60,922 nucleotides of DNA from Bacillota bacterium (GTDB lineage Bacteria > Bacillota > Clostridia > Oscillospirales > Acutalibacteraceae), in NCBI GenBank assembly GCA_021769885.1, contig JAETSA010000011.1, positions 1-60,922 on the forward strand. Direction: 5' to 3'. Shown here piece by piece: positions 18,140 through 26,684 of the stretch. The notes below the pieces were generated by a model. The model was not told the origin of the DNA and did no database searches. It saw nothing but the letters and a program-made list of their open reading frames with translations. A program made the position numbers and the translations under genes. Numbering within the stretch: position 1 is the first letter of the stretch; each line of letters opens with the position of its first letter.

Positions 18140-18955
18140 TTATTTTGCCAATGCGGCGACCTCGAGCATATAGGTACCGATTTGTCCGCCAAATTCGGGT
18201 GCACCGTCCATAATCAGCTTGCCTTTTTTCACGGACTCCAACATATCGTCTGTGCCGAGGAGAATGCCCAATGCGCTGTCCAAGCTGTCAAAACGCAGGG
18301 TGAAAAACGGCATGGCGCGTTTGTACTCGCCGCGTCCCGCACGGGATTTCCCCGCCTTAATGCGCAGATACGCCGAAATCTGCGGATAGCCGTTAACTGC
18401 CCACGCGTACACGCGGTCGGGGCTTTTGCTCGTCCAGTCGTGGATATCTTCGTGTCCCATTTTGTTGAGCTGGCTGATGCCGCCCGACAAAAGATAGAAG
18501 AAGCATTTGACCATCAGCTCTTTGGTTGCTTCATCCTTCGGTGCTTCGGTTGCACCCAACAGAGAGGACATCTTTAAAAGCGTCATCAAAAATGCTTTAA
18601 ATGCACCGAAGTTCTTGAGTACACCGCGCATTTTCGGCAATGTGGCAGGGCTCATTTTGCCTTTGAAAAAGGCGTTCATCGCCTCCACGCTCTTAAACTC
18701 CAGCTCCACGTGGGGATTCGGGTCAACGCGGTTCAGGTGCACCAGCCATTCGTCACCGTTGACGACATAGTGCATACCGACCTTGCCGCCCTCTGCATCG
18801 GGGTCAAGTGCCGTGACCTGAATAATCGCGTGGACGTGCGCAAACTGCTTTTTTAAAGACGGCACGTCTGTTGCAATGACCTTGACAAGCGGCAGTGCGG
18901 CGTTGAAGAAAATTTTATTGGAATATAATTCTTCTTTTGTGTGCAAAATTTTCAC
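18140..18955 (-). CDS. Double SCP2-like protein (paralogue of the gene at 22709)
   Basis: A 271-residue soluble protein without signal or membrane segments. It appears to hold two alpha/beta units resembling SCP2-like lipid-binding domains, residues about 30-110 (pattern VELEFKSVEAMNAFFKGK) and about 180-270 (AWAVNGYPQISAYLRI, GKLIMDGAPEFG), joined by a helical linker. The whole architecture parallels the protein at 22709-23470, so the two are probably paralogues. The start is uncertain: GTG at 18955 sits very close to AAAGGAG, while TTG at 18946 has better spacing. It is separated from the transketolase genes by about 530 bases of repeats and hairpins. No enzyme motif is seen; ligand binding is an inference. 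Confidence 0.7.
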   Translation of the reverse strand: MKILHTKEELYSNKIFFNAALPLVKVIATDVPSLKKQFAHVHAIIQVTALDPDAEGGKVGMHYVVNGDEWLVHLNRVDPNPHVELEFKSVEAMNAFFKGKMSPATLPKMRGVLKNFGAFKAFLMTLLKMSSLLGATEAPKDEATKELMVKCFFYLLSGGISQLNKMGHEDIHDWTSKSPDRVYAWAVNGYPQISAYLRIKAGKSRAGRGEYKRAMPFFTLRFDSLDSALGILLGTDDMLESVKKGKLIMDGAPEFGGQIGTYMLEVAALAK

Positions 18956-19074
18956 ACTCCTTTAAAAGGAATTTTATCAAAAGGTAAATCAACTGTTGAG
19001 GAATAAATTACAGAGGATGTTGCGCAGAAGGGGGTACCGAGGTGAGTAGCCACAAAATGCACGCCAAAGGTTGC

Positions 19075-19250
19075 TGAAATTCCGCGGAACGACACAGGGG
19101 TTGTTCCCTACGCAAGCAATTTATTTCGAGATTGATTCTGCGGCGGGGGCAAGCCCCCGCCCTACGCTCAAAATGACAAAACCGCACGACCTGTAGGGGT
19201 CGCCGAGTCGGCGACCCGCGGGCGATTCGCGAATCGCCCCTACATTCCAT
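19075..19250. repeat. Interspersed hairpin-repeat array D
   Basis: Holds the GGAACGAC/GTTGTTCC dyad (about 19085-19110), a GGCGGGGGCAAGCCCCCGCC hairpin (about 19142-19162) and adjoining GTCGCCGAGTCGGCGAC and GGGCGATTC/GAATCGCCC hairpins (about 19199-19240). It fills part of the 527-base gap between the distal SCP2-like gene and the transketolase genes. Confidence 0.8.
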
Positions 19251-19264
19251 CCAAGCACAGAGTC

Positions 19265-19376
19265 AAATCTTTGATTGCAGTGCGTGCATCGCGCGCTTTC
19301 TTTTGCCCCGAAGTGTACAAGGGTACACGAGCGGGCGAAAAAAGCGTGCGAGGTGCGTGCGGCAACAAAAATTTTC
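19265..19376. repeat. Large imperfect inverted repeat 1
   Basis: About 45-base arms pair imperfectly around an apical GTGTACAAGGGTACAC (19313-19328). The left arm carries GCGCGCTTTCTTTTGCCCC and the right arm GGGCGAAAAAAGCGTGCG. It directly abuts a second hairpin of the same style. It could be a long RNA hairpin, a cruciform or a relic of a mobile repeat. Confidence 0.65.
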
Positions 19377-19484
19377 AAATCTTTTGTTCAGCGTGATGGA
19401 TAACGGATTAAAGTTCTCCCGTCGCGTACAAAGGTATGCAAGGGGAAAGTTAATTCGTTATCCGCACGATTGAACAAAGATTTT
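19377..19484. repeat. Large imperfect inverted repeat 2 abutting the transketolase stop codon
   Basis: Left arm about 19378-19420 and right arm about 19442-19484 pair over some 43 positions with few mismatches; shared blocks are TTGTTCA, GGATAACG, ATTAA and TTC-CCC. The apical part is GCGTACAAAGGTATGC, closely related to that of the preceding hairpin. The right arm ends within the stop codon of the transketolase C-terminal gene, so the structure forms at the mRNA 3' end. Confidence 0.75.
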
Positions 19485-20493
19485 AGACTTCGTCGTCCCA
19501 GTTGTCGTCAAGCTCAAAGTCCTTATGCATAACCTCGCGCACAGCTTCAATAATGCCGTTTGCATCGATGCCGACAATCGACATAATATCTTCGTGCAGA
19601 CCGATGGGCGCGAATTTGTCGGGGTGACCGAGCTTCTTGAATGCACAGCCCTTGCCCGATTCCACGACGACCTCTGCGACCGCAGAGCCAAGACCGCCGA
19701 GTGTGCTGTGATCCTCTACCGTGATGATACGGCGGGTGTCCTGTACCGCTTTGAGGATTGCCTCTTTGTCAATCGGTTTAATGGTGTGCATATTGAGAAC
19801 GCGGACTTTTAAGCCGTCGGCACTGTCTAAGAATTTTGCCGCTTCACGTGCCTGGAATACGCACGAGCCGCAGGCGATAACGGTGATATCCGTACCGGGA
19901 TGTACTTCCACCGCCTTGCCGACCTCGAAGCCGTAATCCTCGTTGTCATAGAGCACACGGTCAAAGCCGCGGTTGATGCGGATATAGTACGGGCCGAAGT
20001 TTTCATAGGCTGCGCGGACTGCGTTGGCGGTTTCGTACCCGTCCGCGGGGCAGATAACGGTCAGATTCGGCATAGAGCGCGCCACTGCCAAGTCCACAAT
20101 CGCGTGGTGCGTAGAGCCTGCCTGCCCGAAGGATGTGCCTGAATGCGTCGCAATGATTTTTGCGTTGACGTTCTGATAGCAGATGTCCGTGTGCAGCTGA
20201 TCCGCCGCGCGCAAAGATGCGAATACCGAGAAGGTGGACGCGAACGGCACGAGACCCGCTCTTGCCATACCTGCCGCGACGCCGAGCATATTCTGCTCTG
20301 CAATACCGACGTTAAACACGCGGTCGGGGCAGGCGTTTGTGAAGTCCTGCAATTTGGTCGAGGTGGCAAGGTCAGCGGTGACCGCCACAATCTCTTTATG
20401 TTCTTTGGCAAGGTCAGCAAGGGTCTTGCCGTAGATTTCCGAGGTGGAAAGCTCAGGGGTTTCAATTACGTTATAAACAAATCCTCCGGCCAT
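19483..20493 (-). CDS. Transketolase, C-terminal subunit (split type)
   Basis: A 336-residue protein covering the pyrimidine-binding and C-terminal domains of a transketolase. The catalytic glutamate lies in FNVGIAEQNMLGVAAGMA, followed by FASTFSVFASLRAADQ and HSGTSFGQAGSTHH. It needs the partner at 20493-21371 to form the thiamine diphosphate active site. Start and stop overlap with the N-subunit gene as TAATG, giving coupled translation. Split transketolases occur in the non-oxidative pentose phosphate route and in specialised pathways such as sulfo-TK or aminosugar/AHBA supply. The aminotransferase and SCP2-like neighbours favour a specialised role, but this is inference. Confidence 0.9.
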   Translation of the reverse strand: MAGGFVYNVIETPELSTSEIYGKTLADLAKEHKEIVAVTADLATSTKLQDFTNACPDRVFNVGIAEQNMLGVAAGMARAGLVPFASTFSVFASLRAADQLHTDICYQNVNAKIIATHSGTSFGQAGSTHHAIVDLAVARSMPNLTVICPADGYETANAVRAAYENFGPYYIRINRGFDRVLYDNEDYGFEVGKAVEVHPGTDITVIACGSCVFQAREAAKFLDSADGLKVRVLNMHTIKPIDKEAILKAVQDTRRIITVEDHSTLGGLGSAVAEVVVESGKGCAFKKLGHPDKFAPIGLHEDIMSIVGIDANGIIEAVREVMHKDFELDDNWDDEV

Positions 20494-21371
20494 TATTCAA
20501 ACTCCTTTCCGCAGCGTGCAATGCGTTCTGCACTGTAATCGTTGAGGTCTTGGGAGGCGGTTTTCGCCATATCCTCGTCGATTGCGCCGTAGTGCCACTT
20601 GTAGTTGCCTGCCGTCAGCTTGATGCCGACGCCCTTGACGGTATCTGCGACAATTACGGTCGGTTTGTCGGTGCAGGCGTGTGCCGCATCAATTGCCTTA
20701 CACAGCTCTACGATGTTATTGCCGTCGCAGACGATGGTGTTGAAGCCGAACGCGGTGAATTTGTCCGCCAGCGGCTCTAATTTCATAACATCCTCGGTGT
20801 TGCCGTCAATCATACAGTGGTTGCGGTCCACAATCGTGATGCAGTTTGTCAGGTTGTAGTGGTGAATGGTCATCAGGCCTTCCCAGTTGGAGCCTTCGTC
20901 CAGCTCGCCGTCGCCTGTTACAACATAGGTGGTGTAATCCTTGCCGAGTACGCGCGCCGCGATGGCAGTGCCTGCCGCAATCGGAATGCCGTGGCCGAGA
21001 GAGCCTGTGGAAGCATCCACACCCACAACCTTGTTGGAATCCAAATGGATACCCATTTTGGAGTTGGTCAGGTTAAAGGTCTTGAGCTGTTCGGGGTCGT
21101 TCCAGCCGTAGTCGCATAGCACGGGCGCATAGGCGATGCCTGCGTGACCCTTGCTGAGGATGAAACGGTCACGATCCGCCCACTTCGGGTCTTCTTTTTT
21201 GAGATTCAGGTATCTGTGGTACAAAACGGTCAGAATGTCCATCACGCTCATACCGCCGCCGATGTGCCCGCTGCCTGCCCAAACCGTGGTTTGTAAGCAG
21301 AGGTGGCGCAGGTCGTTGGCTTTCTTTTCAAGCGCCAGCCATTCTTCCTTGGTTAAAGGTGCTCTTTGCAT
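20493..21371 (-). CDS. Transketolase, N-terminal (TPP-binding) subunit (split type)
   Basis: A 292-residue TPP-binding domain. It contains GSGHIGGGMSVMDIL near the N-terminus, LSKGHAGIAYAPVL, the TPP motif beginning GDGELDEGSNWEG and ending NLTN, and a late WHYGA. It pairs with the C-terminal subunit encoded immediately downstream to transfer two-carbon ketol units between sugar phosphates or related aldehydes. GGGAGGA precedes the ATG. It lies 50 bases after the aminotransferase gene in the same orientation. Confidence 0.92.
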   Translation of the reverse strand: MQRAPLTKEEWLALEKKANDLRHLCLQTTVWAGSGHIGGGMSVMDILTVLYHRYLNLKKEDPKWADRDRFILSKGHAGIAYAPVLCDYGWNDPEQLKTFNLTNSKMGIHLDSNKVVGVDASTGSLGHGIPIAAGTAIAARVLGKDYTTYVVTGDGELDEGSNWEGLMTIHHYNLTNCITIVDRNHCMIDGNTEDVMKLEPLADKFTAFGFNTIVCDGNNIVELCKAIDAAHACTDKPTVIVADTVKGVGIKLTAGNYKWHYGAIDEDMAKTASQDLNDYSAERIARCGKEFE

Positions 21372-21421
21372 AGTGTCCTCCCTGTTATATACATATTGTT
21401 ACAGCAAAACCCTGCTGAAGG

Positions 21422-22696
21422 TTAGCCCTTGATTTCGGGATGGCGTTTCGCCACGACCGAGAATGCATCCTCCGCAATTTCGATTGCTTTTTTGATATCC
21501 TCATCCGTCACCGCTGCATTCATAAAGTGATTGTGGTGCGACGCCAAGAACAGGCCGCGGCTGACACATTCGGAAATCCATTCCTGATGCAGCATCAGGC
21601 TGTCATCGTTGGCAATGCGCAGATAGAACAGCGCGGGCTCGCCTGAAACCACCAAATCAAAGCCGTGTTCCTTACCTGCCGCAACAAAGCCTTCGGTCAG
21701 CTTTGTGCCCATTTCGCGGAACATCTTCGGGGTGTCGAGTTTTTTCATTTTGTTGATGCACGCAATCGACGCCGCGAACGGGACAGCGCTCATCCAGTAA
21801 GAGCCTGTGTAGGTGATGCCCGAAACGGTGGCTTTCATATGCGCACCGCCGCAGAGTGCGGACATATTGTAGCCGTTGGCAAGTGCCTTGCAGAAGCAGA
21901 TGAGGTCTGCCTTGATGCCGTAATAGTGGTCGGAGCCCTGTAAATCCAAACGGAAGCCTGTGCGCACGTCGTCGAAAATCAGTACCATACCTTTTTCGTC
22001 GCAGAATTTGCGCACGGCCTGCCAATATTCCTTGGAAGCGACTTCGTTATCCTTGAAGTTGCCGTGGTCATACGGCTGGGCAATTAAGCCCGCCACATCG
22101 CCGTCACAGGCGTTGTAGGCATCTTCCAGCGCTTTCAGATTGAACCACGGCACAACCACGTTGTTTGCGACCTCTTCGGGCATAATGCCGGGGTAGTCGA
22201 TTTTCTGTGCCCACTGGAAATCGCCGTGATAGAAGCCCTTTAAGAAGAACATTTTCTTTTTGTGCGTGTGCGCACGTGCCGCCATAACGGCGAGCGTGGT
22301 GGTGTCCGAGCCGTTTTTGGCAAAGAATGCCCAATCAGCGGAAGCCACGGTATCCACAAGGTTTTCGGCACATTCCACCATCACCTTAGAGGGGGAGGTG
22401 GTGCAGTTGCCGAGCTTTAACTGTTTGAGAGCCGCCGCATCTACGTCGGGGTCGTTATAGCCCAAAACATTCGGACCGTAGGCGCACATAAAGTCAATGT
22501 ACTTATTGCCGTCTACGTCCCAAAAATAGGTGCCCTGGGCTTTCTCCGAATAGAAAGGCCATTTTGAAACGGGAACCCAAAGCCCCTCGGCAGGGCCTAA
22601 GTGCCCGTAGATGCCCGAGGGAATTACTTTAATGGCACGGTTAAAATATTCGTGGCTTTTGTCGTGTTTGTATTCCGGAAATTTACTCATATGCAC
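21422..22696 (-). CDS. Class III PLP aminotransferase, glutamate-1-semialdehyde aminomutase-like
   Basis: A 424-residue fold-type I PLP enzyme. Visible signatures are IPSGIYGHLGPAEG and YFWDVDGNKYIDF near the N-terminus, AKNGSDTTTLAVMAARAHT, the PLP-contacting LIFDDVRTGFRL, and FCKALANGYNMSALCGG with the Schiff-base lysine. It resembles GSA aminomutases and sugar- or ketone-acting class III transaminases rather than acetylornithine enzymes. No hemL-type heme pathway neighbours are present. The start is GTG at 22696, 5 bases after GGAGG, or ATG at 22690. It lies between an SCP2-like gene and a split transketolase; the substrate is unknown. Confidence 0.85.
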   Translation of the reverse strand: MHMSKFPEYKHDKSHEYFNRAIKVIPSGIYGHLGPAEGLWVPVSKWPFYSEKAQGTYFWDVDGNKYIDFMCAYGPNVLGYNDPDVDAAALKQLKLGNCTTSPSKVMVECAENLVDTVASADWAFFAKNGSDTTTLAVMAARAHTHKKKMFFLKGFYHGDFQWAQKIDYPGIMPEEVANNVVVPWFNLKALEDAYNACDGDVAGLIAQPYDHGNFKDNEVASKEYWQAVRKFCDEKGMVLIFDDVRTGFRLDLQGSDHYYGIKADLICFCKALANGYNMSALCGGAHMKATVSGITYTGSYWMSAVPFAASIACINKMKKLDTPKMFREMGTKLTEGFVAAGKEHGFDLVVSGEPALFYLRIANDDSLMLHQEWISECVSRGLFLASHHNHFMNAAVTDEDIKKAIEIAEDAFSVVAKRHPEIKG

Positions 22697-22708
22697 TGAA
22701 TCCTCCCA

Positions 22709-23470
22709 TTACGCTAAGTACAGCGCGACTCTGTCGAGCAGTCTGTTCATATTATCGACCATAGAAAGCATACCGCGAATCTCGACTGTGCCAAGGCCTA
22801 TACACTCGAGCGCATTCACCTTGCCGTTAAACAAATCGTTTGCCAGCTGCAAATTGTCAAACTGCATAATGGCACGCGGGTTTTCGGCAGGCTTTTTCAA
22901 TGTAATCAAGTGATTGTCTTTGACACGCAGTGTTGCCGCAGGACCGTTTTTGATTGCGAAAGAGATGTCGCCGTCCATCATATAGGACGCGCTTGCCTGC
23001 CCGATTTTATCCTGATTGCCGATTTGTGCGAGTGCGACGGAGATGGTGTAGAACGTCATTACGGTAGACAACTCAAAGAACGCAGGGTCTTTCAGTGCTT
23101 CTTCGGTCGGACGCATCAATTCGGTCAGGCGGTCAGTCAGTGCCGTAAAGGTCTTTAACAAGAACCCAATCTTTGAAAAGCCTTTTACGGGGATGGGTGT
23201 TACGACGCCGTCGATGATGCCGTTGAATTTTTCACAGGACGCGACGGGAATCAGAATGTCACACGGTTTTTTGCCGTCTTCCATACGGCAGCCGTGCGAA
23301 GTGAAGCGGATGGTTGCCGCAGGGCCGCCTTTCACGTCAAAGCAGACCGTCACGGGCTTTTTCAGCTCCCACAGGATTTCTTTAGCCTTGCTATCGAGCT
23401 CGCAGAGGTTTTCGAGTGTCCCCAAAACCGCATAGAGATTGATATAGGCGAGTGTTCTTGCATCAGTCAA
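22709..23470 (-). CDS. Double SCP2-like protein (paralogue of the gene at 18140)
   Basis: A 253-residue soluble protein made of two similar halves. The N-half holds VTVCFDVKGGPAATIRF and EKFNGIIDG; the C-half holds ISFAIKNGPAATLRV and LANDLFNGKV. Both match the strand pattern and ligand-cavity layout of SCP2-like domains, joined by a helical segment. SCP2 folds bind lipids or other hydrophobic ligands. The start is TTG at 23470, 7 bases after GGGAGG; upstream frame has no better site. It is the first gene of the operon leading to the aminotransferase and split transketolase. Function is unassigned. Confidence 0.72.
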   Translation of the reverse strand: MTDARTLAYINLYAVLGTLENLCELDSKAKEILWELKKPVTVCFDVKGGPAATIRFTSHGCRMEDGKKPCDILIPVASCEKFNGIIDGVVTPIPVKGFSKIGFLLKTFTALTDRLTELMRPTEEALKDPAFFELSTVMTFYTISVALAQIGNQDKIGQASASYMMDGDISFAIKNGPAATLRVKDNHLITLKKPAENPRAIMQFDNLQLANDLFNGKVNALECIGLGTVEIRGMLSMVDNMNRLLDRVALYLA

Positions 23471-23507
23471 TGTAATTCCTCCCGTTTGACAATTATATAA
23501 CAAGATA

Positions 23508-23536
23508 ATCATACCAAATTTTCAAGGCAAAGTCAA
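23508..23536 (-). promoter_or_regulatory. Promoter of the SCP2-like/aminotransferase/transketolase operon
   Basis: Minus-strand TTGACT (23531-23536), a 17-base spacer and TATGAT (23508-23513), 38 bases upstream of the TTG start. It is close to sigma-A consensus, so the operon is likely well expressed. Confidence 0.8.
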
Positions 23537-23592
23537 CGAAAACAGCGGATTCCGGACAAAATTTTCAATGCAAAATTACTTAAAAAAAGAGG

Positions 23593-23621
23593 TGATTTTT
23601 TCCAAAAACTATGCTATACTA
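23593..23621 (+). promoter_or_regulatory. secA promoter
   Basis: Extended -10 TGCTATACT (TATACT at 23616-23621) with a weak -35 GTGATT at 23593-23598, 17-base spacing. Confidence 0.6.
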
Positions 23622-23634
23622 TTTAGCGTATAGG

Positions 23635-23656
23635 TCGTTTTATCTTTGAAACGACG
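23635..23656 (+). promoter_or_regulatory. Small hairpin in the secA leader
   Basis: GTCGTTT (23635-23641) pairs with AAACGAC (23650-23656) just ahead of the GGAAAGGA ribosome binding site. It could stabilise the leader or modulate initiation; no known regulatory class is recognised. Confidence 0.4.
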
Positions 23657-23673
23657 GAAAGGACGCAAAACTT

Positions 23674-26400
23674 ATGGCATTGTTTAAAAAATTATTCGGT
23701 GACTATTCCTCCCGAGAGGTTAAGCGCATTTTACCTTTGCAGAAAAAGGTTCTCGCGCTTGACGAGGAATACGCCGCACTGACCGATGAGGAATTAAAAG
23801 CCAAAACCCCTGAGTTCAAAAGCCGCTTGGAAAACGGGGAAACGCTTGACGATATTTTGCCCGAGGCGTTTGCAACCTGCCGTGAGGCGGCGGCAAGAGT
23901 GCTCAAAATGAAGCACTTCCCCGTACAGATTATCGGCGGTATCATTCTGCACCAGGGCAGAATTGCCGAAATGAAAACCGGTGAGGGCAAAACCCTCGTG
24001 GCGACCTTGCCTGCGTATTTGAACGCACTTTCGGGCAAGGGCGTGCACATTGTGACGGTGAACGATTACTTGGCGCGCCGTGACTCGGAGTGGATGGGCA
24101 AGCTGTACCGCTTTTTGGGGCTGTCCGTGGGTCTTATCGTACACGAATGCACCAATGAGGAACGCAAAGCCGCCTATGCCGCAGACATCACCTACGGCAC
24201 AAACAACGAAATGGGCTTTGACTATCTGCGTGACAATATGGTGCTGTATGCAGAGCATCGCGTACAGCGCGGGCACAATTTCGCGATTGTCGACGAGGTG
24301 GACTCTATCTTGATTGACGAAGCGAGAACGCCGTTGATTATTTCCGGGCAGGGCGACAAGTCCACCGACCTTTATAAGATTGCGGATACGTTTGCAAAAT
24401 CTCTGCGGAAAATCACCGTCAAGGAGCTCGATACCAAATTCAACGCGGAAGACTTGGTCGATGCGGACGGCGACTTCGTGGTTGATGAAAAGGCAAAGAG
24501 CGCAACGCTGACGAAGCAAGGTATTCAAAAAGCCGAAAAATTCTTTAACATTGACAATCTGATGGATGCGGAAAACATCACGATTCACCATCATATCGAG
24601 CAGGCAATTCGCGCCATCGGCGTGATGAAGCGCGATGTGGACTATGTCGTCAAGGACGGTGAGGTCTTAATCGTTGATGAATTTACGGGACGTATTATGC
24701 TCGGTCGCCGCTACAGCGAGGGTCTGCATCAGGCGATTGAGGCAAAAGAGGGCGTGAAGGTCGAGCGTGAATCCAAAACGCTTGCGACCATTACCTTCCA
24801 AAACTACTTCCGTCTGTATGCAAAGCTTTCGGGTATGACGGGTACGGCAATGACCGAGAGCGTCGAATTTCAGGAAATCTATTCGCTCGACGTCATCTCC
24901 ATTCCGACCAATAAGCCGATGGTGCGTAAGGACGAACCCGACCTGCTTTATAAAACCGAGCAGGCGAAGTTCGACGCTATCATCGAGCAGATTATCGAGA
25001 GCCACGAAAAAGGACAGCCCGTTTTGGTCGGTACCATCAGTATTGAAAAGAGCGAAGCCCTTTCGAAGGCACTGAAAAAACGTGGCATTAAGCACGAAGT
25101 GCTCAACGCAAAATACCACGACAAGGAAGCGGAAATCATTGCGCAGGCAGGTAAGCTCGGCGCGGTGACCATCGCCACCAATATGGCGGGGCGCGGTACG
25201 GATATTATCCTCGGCGGCAACCCCGAATATATGGCAAAGGCGGAAATGCGCAAAAAAGGCTATATTGAGGAATTGATTGCCGAAGCGACAGGCTTTGCCG
25301 AAACTGACAACGAAGAAATCCTCGAAGCGCGCAAGACCTTCCGCGAATTAGAGGATAAGCATAAAGCGGAGCTTCGCGAGGAAGCCGAAAAGGTGCGCGA
25401 AGCGGGCGGTCTTTACATCATCGGCACGGAACGTCACGAATCGAGACGAATCGACAACCAGCTGCGCGGGCGCGCAGGTCGTCAGGGTGACCCCGGTCAG
25501 AGCCGTTTCTATCTGTCTGCGGAGGATGAATTGCTGCGTCTGTTCGCGGGCGACCGCTTCTATACGATTTTGGATTCCGTGAAAGCGGTCGGCGATATGC
25601 CGATTGAGTCCAAAATGCTGACGAAATTCATCGAGGGCGCACAGCAAAAGGTCGAGGGCAACAACTTCGCAACCCGCCGCAACGTTTTGAACTTCGACGA
25701 TGTTATGAACAAACAGCGCGAGGTCATTTACGGTCAGCGTAATCAGGTGCTTGACGGTGTGGACTTGCACGCCACGATTCAGAAGATGATTGACGAGTAC
25801 TTCACCGCGCAGGTGCAGTTCTACTGCCCGTCCTCTTTGCCGAAGGCGGAGTGGAACGTCAAGGGTATGCAGACCAAATTCGGTTGGATTTTGGACGGCG
25901 AAGCGCCGGACGACAACGCGAGCCAGCAGGATTACATCGATTTGCTTCTCGAAAAAGCGCACGCACGCTACAGCGAACGTGCCGAAAAATACGGCGACTT
26001 CATTATGCAGGAGCTCGAGCGCAAAATCCTGCTGCAAAACGTCGATTCGCGCTGGATGGAGCATATCGATGCTATGGAAGAGCTCAAACGCGGCATTTAT
26101 CTGCGTTCTTACGGTCAGCAAGACCCCGTTGTGGCATTCCGTATGGAAAGCTTCGATATGTTTGATGAAATGAGTGCCGCCATTCAGGAGGGCACGGTTA
26201 CAGGTATGCTGACCGTGGTTCTGCGCACGGATGCCGAGGTCAAACGCGAACAGCAGGTGAAAATCACGGGTACGTCAGGCGCAACAGACGGCAGTGAGAA
26301 AAAACAGCCCGTCCGCAAGGCGAAAAAGCCCGGCAGAAACGATCCCTGCCCCTGCGGCAGCGGCAAAAAATATAAGCACTGCTGCGGAAAGGACGAATAA
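23674..26400 (+). CDS. secA: Preprotein translocase ATPase SecA
   Basis: A 908-residue motor of the Sec pathway. Walker A lies in [15 protein letters not shown], the DEAD-type box is [16 protein letters not shown], the second nucleotide domain has [15 protein letters not shown], and the [13 protein letters not shown] segment follows. The C-terminus is a zinc-binding SEC-C tail ([15 protein letters not shown]). It is transcribed alone from its own promoter and ends in a strong hairpin. Length matches Firmicutes SecA with an intact C-terminal linker and zinc tail. Confidence 0.99.
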   Translation: MALFKKLFGDYSSREVKRILPLQKKVLALDEEYAALTDEELKAKTPEFKSRLENGETLDDILPEAFATCREAAARVLKMKHFPVQIIGGIILHQGRIAEMKTGEGKTLVATLPAYLNALSGKGVHIVTVNDYLARRDSEWMGKLYRFLGLSVGLIVHECTNEERKAAYAADITYGTNNEMGFDYLRDNMVLYAEHRVQRGHNFAIVDEVDSILIDEARTPLIISGQGDKSTDLYKIADTFAKSLRKITVKELDTKFNAEDLVDADGDFVVDEKAKSATLTKQGIQKAEKFFNIDNLMDAENITIHHHIEQAIRAIGVMKRDVDYVVKDGEVLIVDEFTGRIMLGRRYSEGLHQAIEAKEGVKVERESKTLATITFQNYFRLYAKLSGMTGTAMTESVEFQEIYSLDVISIPTNKPMVRKDEPDLLYKTEQAKFDAIIEQIIESHEKGQPVLVGTISIEKSEALSKALKKRGIKHEVLNAKYHDKEAEIIAQAGKLGAVTIATNMAGRGTDIILGGNPEYMAKAEMRKKGYIEELIAEATGFAETDNEEILEARKTFRELEDKHKAELREEAEKVREAGGLYIIGTERHESRRIDNQLRGRAGRQGDPGQSRFYLSAEDELLRLFAGDRFYTILDSVKAVGDMPIESKMLTKFIEGAQQKVEGNNFATRRNVLNFDDVMNKQREVIYGQRNQVLDGVDLHATIQKMIDEYFTAQVQFYCPSSLPKAEWNVKGMQTKFGWILDGEAPDDNASQQDYIDLLLEKAHARYSERAEKYGDFIMQELERKILLQNVDSRWMEHIDAMEELKRGIYLRSYGQQDPVVAFRMESFDMFDEMSAAIQEGTVTGMLTVVLRTDAEVKREQQVKITGTSGATDGSEKKQPVRKAKKPGRNDPCPCGSGKKYKHCCGKDE

Positions 26401-26429
26401 ACGTCCGACTTCCTCGAATATGTAAAATG

Positions 26430-26469
26430 AACGGGGCTGTAAAAAACGTAAGTTTTTTACAGCCCCGTT
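26430..26469. terminator. Bidirectional terminator between secA and ddh
   Basis: Perfect 18-base arms AACGGGGCTGTAAAAAAC (26430-26447) and its complement (26452-26469), with A/T runs inside the stem. It serves the convergent genes on both sides. Confidence 0.85.
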
Positions 26470-26489
26470 ACGAATTGGTTTTATGCGTA

Positions 26490-26660
26490 GGGAATGGGCA
26501 CTGCCCATTCCGCGGGCGCGCTGTGCGGGTGTAGGGAACGACCTCTGTGTCGTTCCGCAAGGGTTTAGCAACTTTGGACGGGCGCGCAATGCACGCCTCT
26601 ACGGGTTGCGGTTCACCGTTGGTGTGTGCATATCGTAGGGACAGCCTGGGTTCGCTGTCC
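26490..26660. repeat. Interspersed hairpin-repeat array E
   Basis: Contains a GTAGGGAATGGGCAcTGCCCATTCC unit (about 26482-26512), the GGAACGAC dyad in reverse orientation (about 26534-26560), a GGGCGCGC/GCACGCC-like unit (about 26578-26600) and a GGACAGC...GCTGTCC unit (about 26639-26660). Confidence 0.75.
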
Positions 26661-26684
26661 TTGCTGTTTATAAGCTTCTCTTTT

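Noticed and set aside
21422-22696. hemL (glutamate-1-semialdehyde aminomutase of heme synthesis)
   Set aside because: The protein is of that fold, but the neighbours are transketolase and SCP2-like genes, and key surrounding residues differ from HemL, so a heme role is not supported.
25348-26121. 257-residue minus frame inside secA
   Set aside because: Antisense shadow of a highly conserved gene, with no start signals.
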